A stretch of DNA of 64,000 bases from contig MCGO01000008.1 in assembly GCA_002104985.1 (NCBI GenBank), positions 62,001 to 126,000 of the forward strand, in the 5' to 3' direction. The stretch's first letter is position 1. Each line of letters begins with the position of its first letter. This document shows, in pieces, positions 61,492 through 64,000 of this stretch. The notes beneath the pieces are model-generated. The model did no database searches and was not told the origin of the DNA. It saw nothing but the letters and a program-made list of their open reading frames with translations. A program made the position numbers and the translations under genes. Source of the DNA: Rhizoclosmatium globosum. Lineage: Eukaryota > Chytridiomycota > Chytridiomycetes > Chytridiales > Chytriomycetaceae.

Positions 61492-63397
61492 ATGCAAGTG
61501 CTTTCCGTTCTCGCACTCCTCGCCACCCTCGCGTCTGCAACCGCGCCAATCGATCCTCCAAAGCGGCTCAGTCGCGCCGCAGTGTACTCAGACCTTTTTG
61601 CCTCAGAGCGCTTCCACGTCGCAATCGGCTCAAATTCAAAACAAGCCGCCGAATCCACCACGGCTCAGTCTGTAAAAGTTTCAGTGGGCCAGCGCAGCTT
61701 TTCGTGTTCGCTTCCCGGCGCAAATGCTCCTGAGAAAGAAGCAGCTGTGCAGGACGAGGCGGCGGCGGCGGCGGTGAAGTCGCCTGATGATGATGACGAG
61801 GAGGATGTGGATCCTGTCAAAGCGGCGGTTGAATTGCGGCGTCGAAATGTGTGGAAGGGAATGGAGCTGATGAAGGGTGTAGAGACAAATTGTTTGTACT
61901 GGGTAAGTGGAAGTGTTGAAACTTGAAAGTGGGGTGCAATGTTGATCTCATCTTTTGTAACAGGTTGCTGGCTGGTGGACGTACGAGTACTGTCATGGAA
62001 ACATATTCGACAGTTCCATCCACGAACAGAAGAGGAGGAGAAGAGGTGGCCCGAGAAGAGACAAGACTATTTCCTGGGAAAACGAACAGCCACGGCTCAC
62101 TCAACAGCTGTCGATTATGTGACTGATGACAAGGATCAAGGACATCTTTCCATGCAATACACGGATGGAACAAAGTGTGACCTCACTGGAGTTGGGCGGG
62201 CTGCTGAAGTCCAAATCCACTGTGTTCCAGGAAGCATTGACATGATTCAAAACGTTCGTGAAACTTCTACCTGTGTTTACATCGTGCATATCATTACTTC
62301 GCGTCTCTGTAATGATGCTGCATTTGTGCCAAAGACTCTTGACGCGGGACACCCTGACGCCTTGGGCCAACGAATTCTTTGTGAACCAATCAACTCTCTT
62401 TCTTCTTCAGAGTCTGATTTGGCACTTCAGCAAGATTCTGATGAGGGTTATGCAAAGAACGAACCTCTTGATATCATTACTTTGATGGAAAGCAAAGGCG
62501 CGTACTCATTAGATAGTCTGTATCCGGATCTTGTTGCCCGCGCAGTAAAAACTGAACCAATTATCATTGCTCCTGTTGTTGGAGGCGCGGCTCAAAACAT
62601 GCTCGCCAACGAAAAGATTGCAAAGAAAGTAGAGGAAGCTATTCAGCAGCTCTGGAATGGAAAGAGTAAAGACAAACGAGCGGTGAACGAAGAGGAGCCG
62701 AAAGTTATTGAATTTGTTATTGATGCCAATGGGAATGTGGTTCTTCAAAATGATGATGAAGAGGCACTTGTCAAGCAGTTGTTTGCTCAACAGCAGCAAC
62801 CGGCGGGAAATACTATAAAGGAACTACCGACTCACAAAGTCAAGAAACGCGAAGATATTATGAATGAGAATGAGTTGGCAGCAGCAGCTCCTGTAGTTGC
62901 TGAAGGAGAGACAGTTGTCTCGAGCTCCTCATCTTCGTCTTCTTCCTCTCATCAAGCTCTTCATCGTCATCGTCTTCAAGTTCAACTAATAGTGATGGCA
63001 CAATTTCTGAAACGAGGGAGGCGCATATCTCTTCGTCGCACAAAGTCGTCAAAGATGGTGTAGTCGTTGAAGAATCTTCGGCTTCAGCATCTGCAAAACA
63101 AGACGGTGAAGATGCACCGATCGAGTTGATCTGGATGAATGATGAACTTGATAAGGAAACATAAGTGACTTACTGAAAATGATCCAACAAGGCAAGATGG
63201 TTGTCAAGCAACCAGAGGAAGTGGATGGGCGACCTGGAGCTGAAGTGCCTCAAAAGCAGCCAAAGGAGGCAGATGAAGTTAAATCCACAGTAGAGACTCC
63301 CGCCGAAAAGATTAAGAAGGCCAAAGAAGCGTTGGCAGAGAAAGTCAAGAAGTTGAGGGAAAAGTTTGAAAAGGCCCAAGAACAGCGACGGGATTGA
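61492..63397 (+). CDS. YOS9: ER lectin OS-9/Yos9
   Basis: ER-associated degradation lectin that reads trimmed N-glycans on misfolded proteins and hands them to the Hrd1 ligase. Signal peptide MQVLSVLALLATLASATA (61,492). The MRH domain: NCLYWVAGWWTYEYCHGN (with the Trp pair that contacts mannose), GHLSMQYTDGTKCDL, AAEVQIHCVPGS, VRETSTCVYIVHIITSRLCN. Cys positions fit the disulphide pattern. Then SDLALQQDSDEGYAKNEPLD and a long acidic/Ser-rich tail containing FVIDANGNVVLQNDDEEALV. The C-terminus KKLREKFEKAQEQRRD is a charged helix. No C-terminal HDEL is seen. Frame breaks lie around 62,015, 62,945 (poly-Ser) and 63,161-63,165. One intron at about 61,902-61,962. Confidence 0.9.
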
Positions 63398-63496
63398 AGA
63401 TACAATTGTGTATGATTGAAAAGTAAAGAACGTGTCAGAGCAAATTTAAATTTCATAGGCTATTACATACACAAAACTAACAACGACAAACAAAAA

Positions 63497-64000
63497 TCAA
63501 CATTGATACTCAAAGCCCTGCAAACCTCCTTCTTCCCCTCTCCATACACTCGCAATAACCTGAGGTACACGAGGATTCCACGCAACATCACGAACACAAC
63601 AAGACCCCTCCGCTCCCTGCCACGTCCGATGCTGAGCCCTAAATCTCCTCAACAAGTGCTCCCGCTCATATTCAGTTAAGTCACGACCAGCCATTCGCGT
63701 AAACTGTCGAATCACCAAATCCTCTTCACTTGTCACCTCCCCTTTTGGTACAGTCAATGTTTTGATCGGACCGCCGCTTGGAAGCAATGGATCGTAGATG
63801 TACACTTTCCATCTGCAGAGCCACTGTACAGGTATCGTTGTTCGGGTGAGTAGTGACATCTGATTAGGGTGCGAAGAACTTTGTGGCCAGTGAATGTTGC
63901 GGTGAAACATCATTTGGATGTTTACGTGCTACTTCTGATGGGTAACGTTGATGACGATAATCGTAACCTGTTGAGTAATCTCTGGAGGGTAGAATCATAT
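63497..64000 (-). CDS. DCAF11/LEC14B-like WD40 protein, 3' part
   Basis: Only the C-terminal blades lie in the window; the 5' end is beyond 64,000. GHKVLRTLIRCHYSPEQRYL-YSGSADGKVYIYDPL and SCCVRDVAWNPRVPQVIAS match the last two blades of DCAF11, a substrate receptor of CUL4-DDB1 ubiquitin ligases. An insertion with TVPKGEVTSEEDLVIRQFTR-MAGRDLTEYEREHLLRRFRA lies between these blades. The protein ends GLQGFEYQC. The frame changes near 63,820-63,890, either a short intron or a sequence error. Confidence 0.75.

Overview
The window is eukaryotic: genes are interrupted by short introns (mostly about 40-60 bp, GT...AG, with CTAAC/CTTAAC-like branch sites), genes lie close together on both strands, and several pairs share promoters of 20-50 bp. 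The content is fungal but flagellated. IFT121/WDR35, BBS4 and a LEKR1-like coiled-coil protein point to a cilium or flagellum, next to fungal housekeeping genes (Ski2, Vps15, Atg5, FAD1, a Dal5-type permease). A zoosporic fungus, most likely a chytrid, is the best fit. This is inferred from gene content only.

Layout. 1-776: no supported gene. 0.8-3.8 kb (-): Groucho/TLE-type corepressor with an N-terminal AT-hook. 3.9-8.5 kb (-): IFT121. 8.6-10.4 kb (-): membrane GT2 glycosyltransferase. 10.7-11.9 kb (+): MYND-finger protein. 11.9-15.6 kb: a PLC-like/beta-prism gene, a decayed duplicate of it and a further remnant, flanking a small secreted PKKSD-repeat protein. 15.8-17.5 kb (+): ACOT9-type thioesterase. 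17.5-18.4 kb (-): FAD synthase. 18.5-20.9 kb (+): tandem AAA ATPase. 21.1-23.0 kb (-): CCCH finger plus Sel1 repeats. 23.1-26.1 kb (-): histidyl-tRNA synthetase fused in frame to the eEF1B nucleotide-exchange domain. 26.5-29.3 kb (+): unknown coiled-coil protein. 29.4-30.6 kb (-): BBS4. 30.6-33.9 kb (+): XPB/Ssl2. 34.3-35.8 kb (+): MFS permease. 36.0-36.4 kb (+): VOC-fold protein. 36.6-40.5 kb (+): three tandem seven-helix receptors. 40.7-42.7 kb (+): FYVE-type RhoGEF. 43.0-45.4 kb (+): LEKR1-like. 45.4-50.1 kb (-): Ski2. 50.2-51.3 kb (+): nitrilase. 51.3-52.6 kb (+): Atg5. 52.7-54.6 kb (-): type II membrane GDSH esterase-like protein. 54.7-55.4 kb (-): Hsp20 with a heat-shock element. 55.6-61.3 kb (-): Vps15. 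61.5-63.4 kb (+): OS-9/Yos9. 63.5-64.0 kb (-): 3' end of a DCAF11-like WD40 gene.

Two things stand out. First, HisRS and the eEF1B exchange domain lie in one uninterrupted 456-codon reading frame. The linker carries a 26-residue motif that also occurs at the HisRS N-terminus, which suggests a physical coupling of histidine charging to eEF1A recycling that I do not know from other organisms. Second, a Groucho/TLE-like protein sits where fungi usually rely on Tup1.

At least a dozen otherwise well conserved genes carry single-base frame breaks, often in homopolymers. Residual assembly error is the simplest explanation. Gene spans are therefore given as whole loci, and internal joins across these breaks are inferred.
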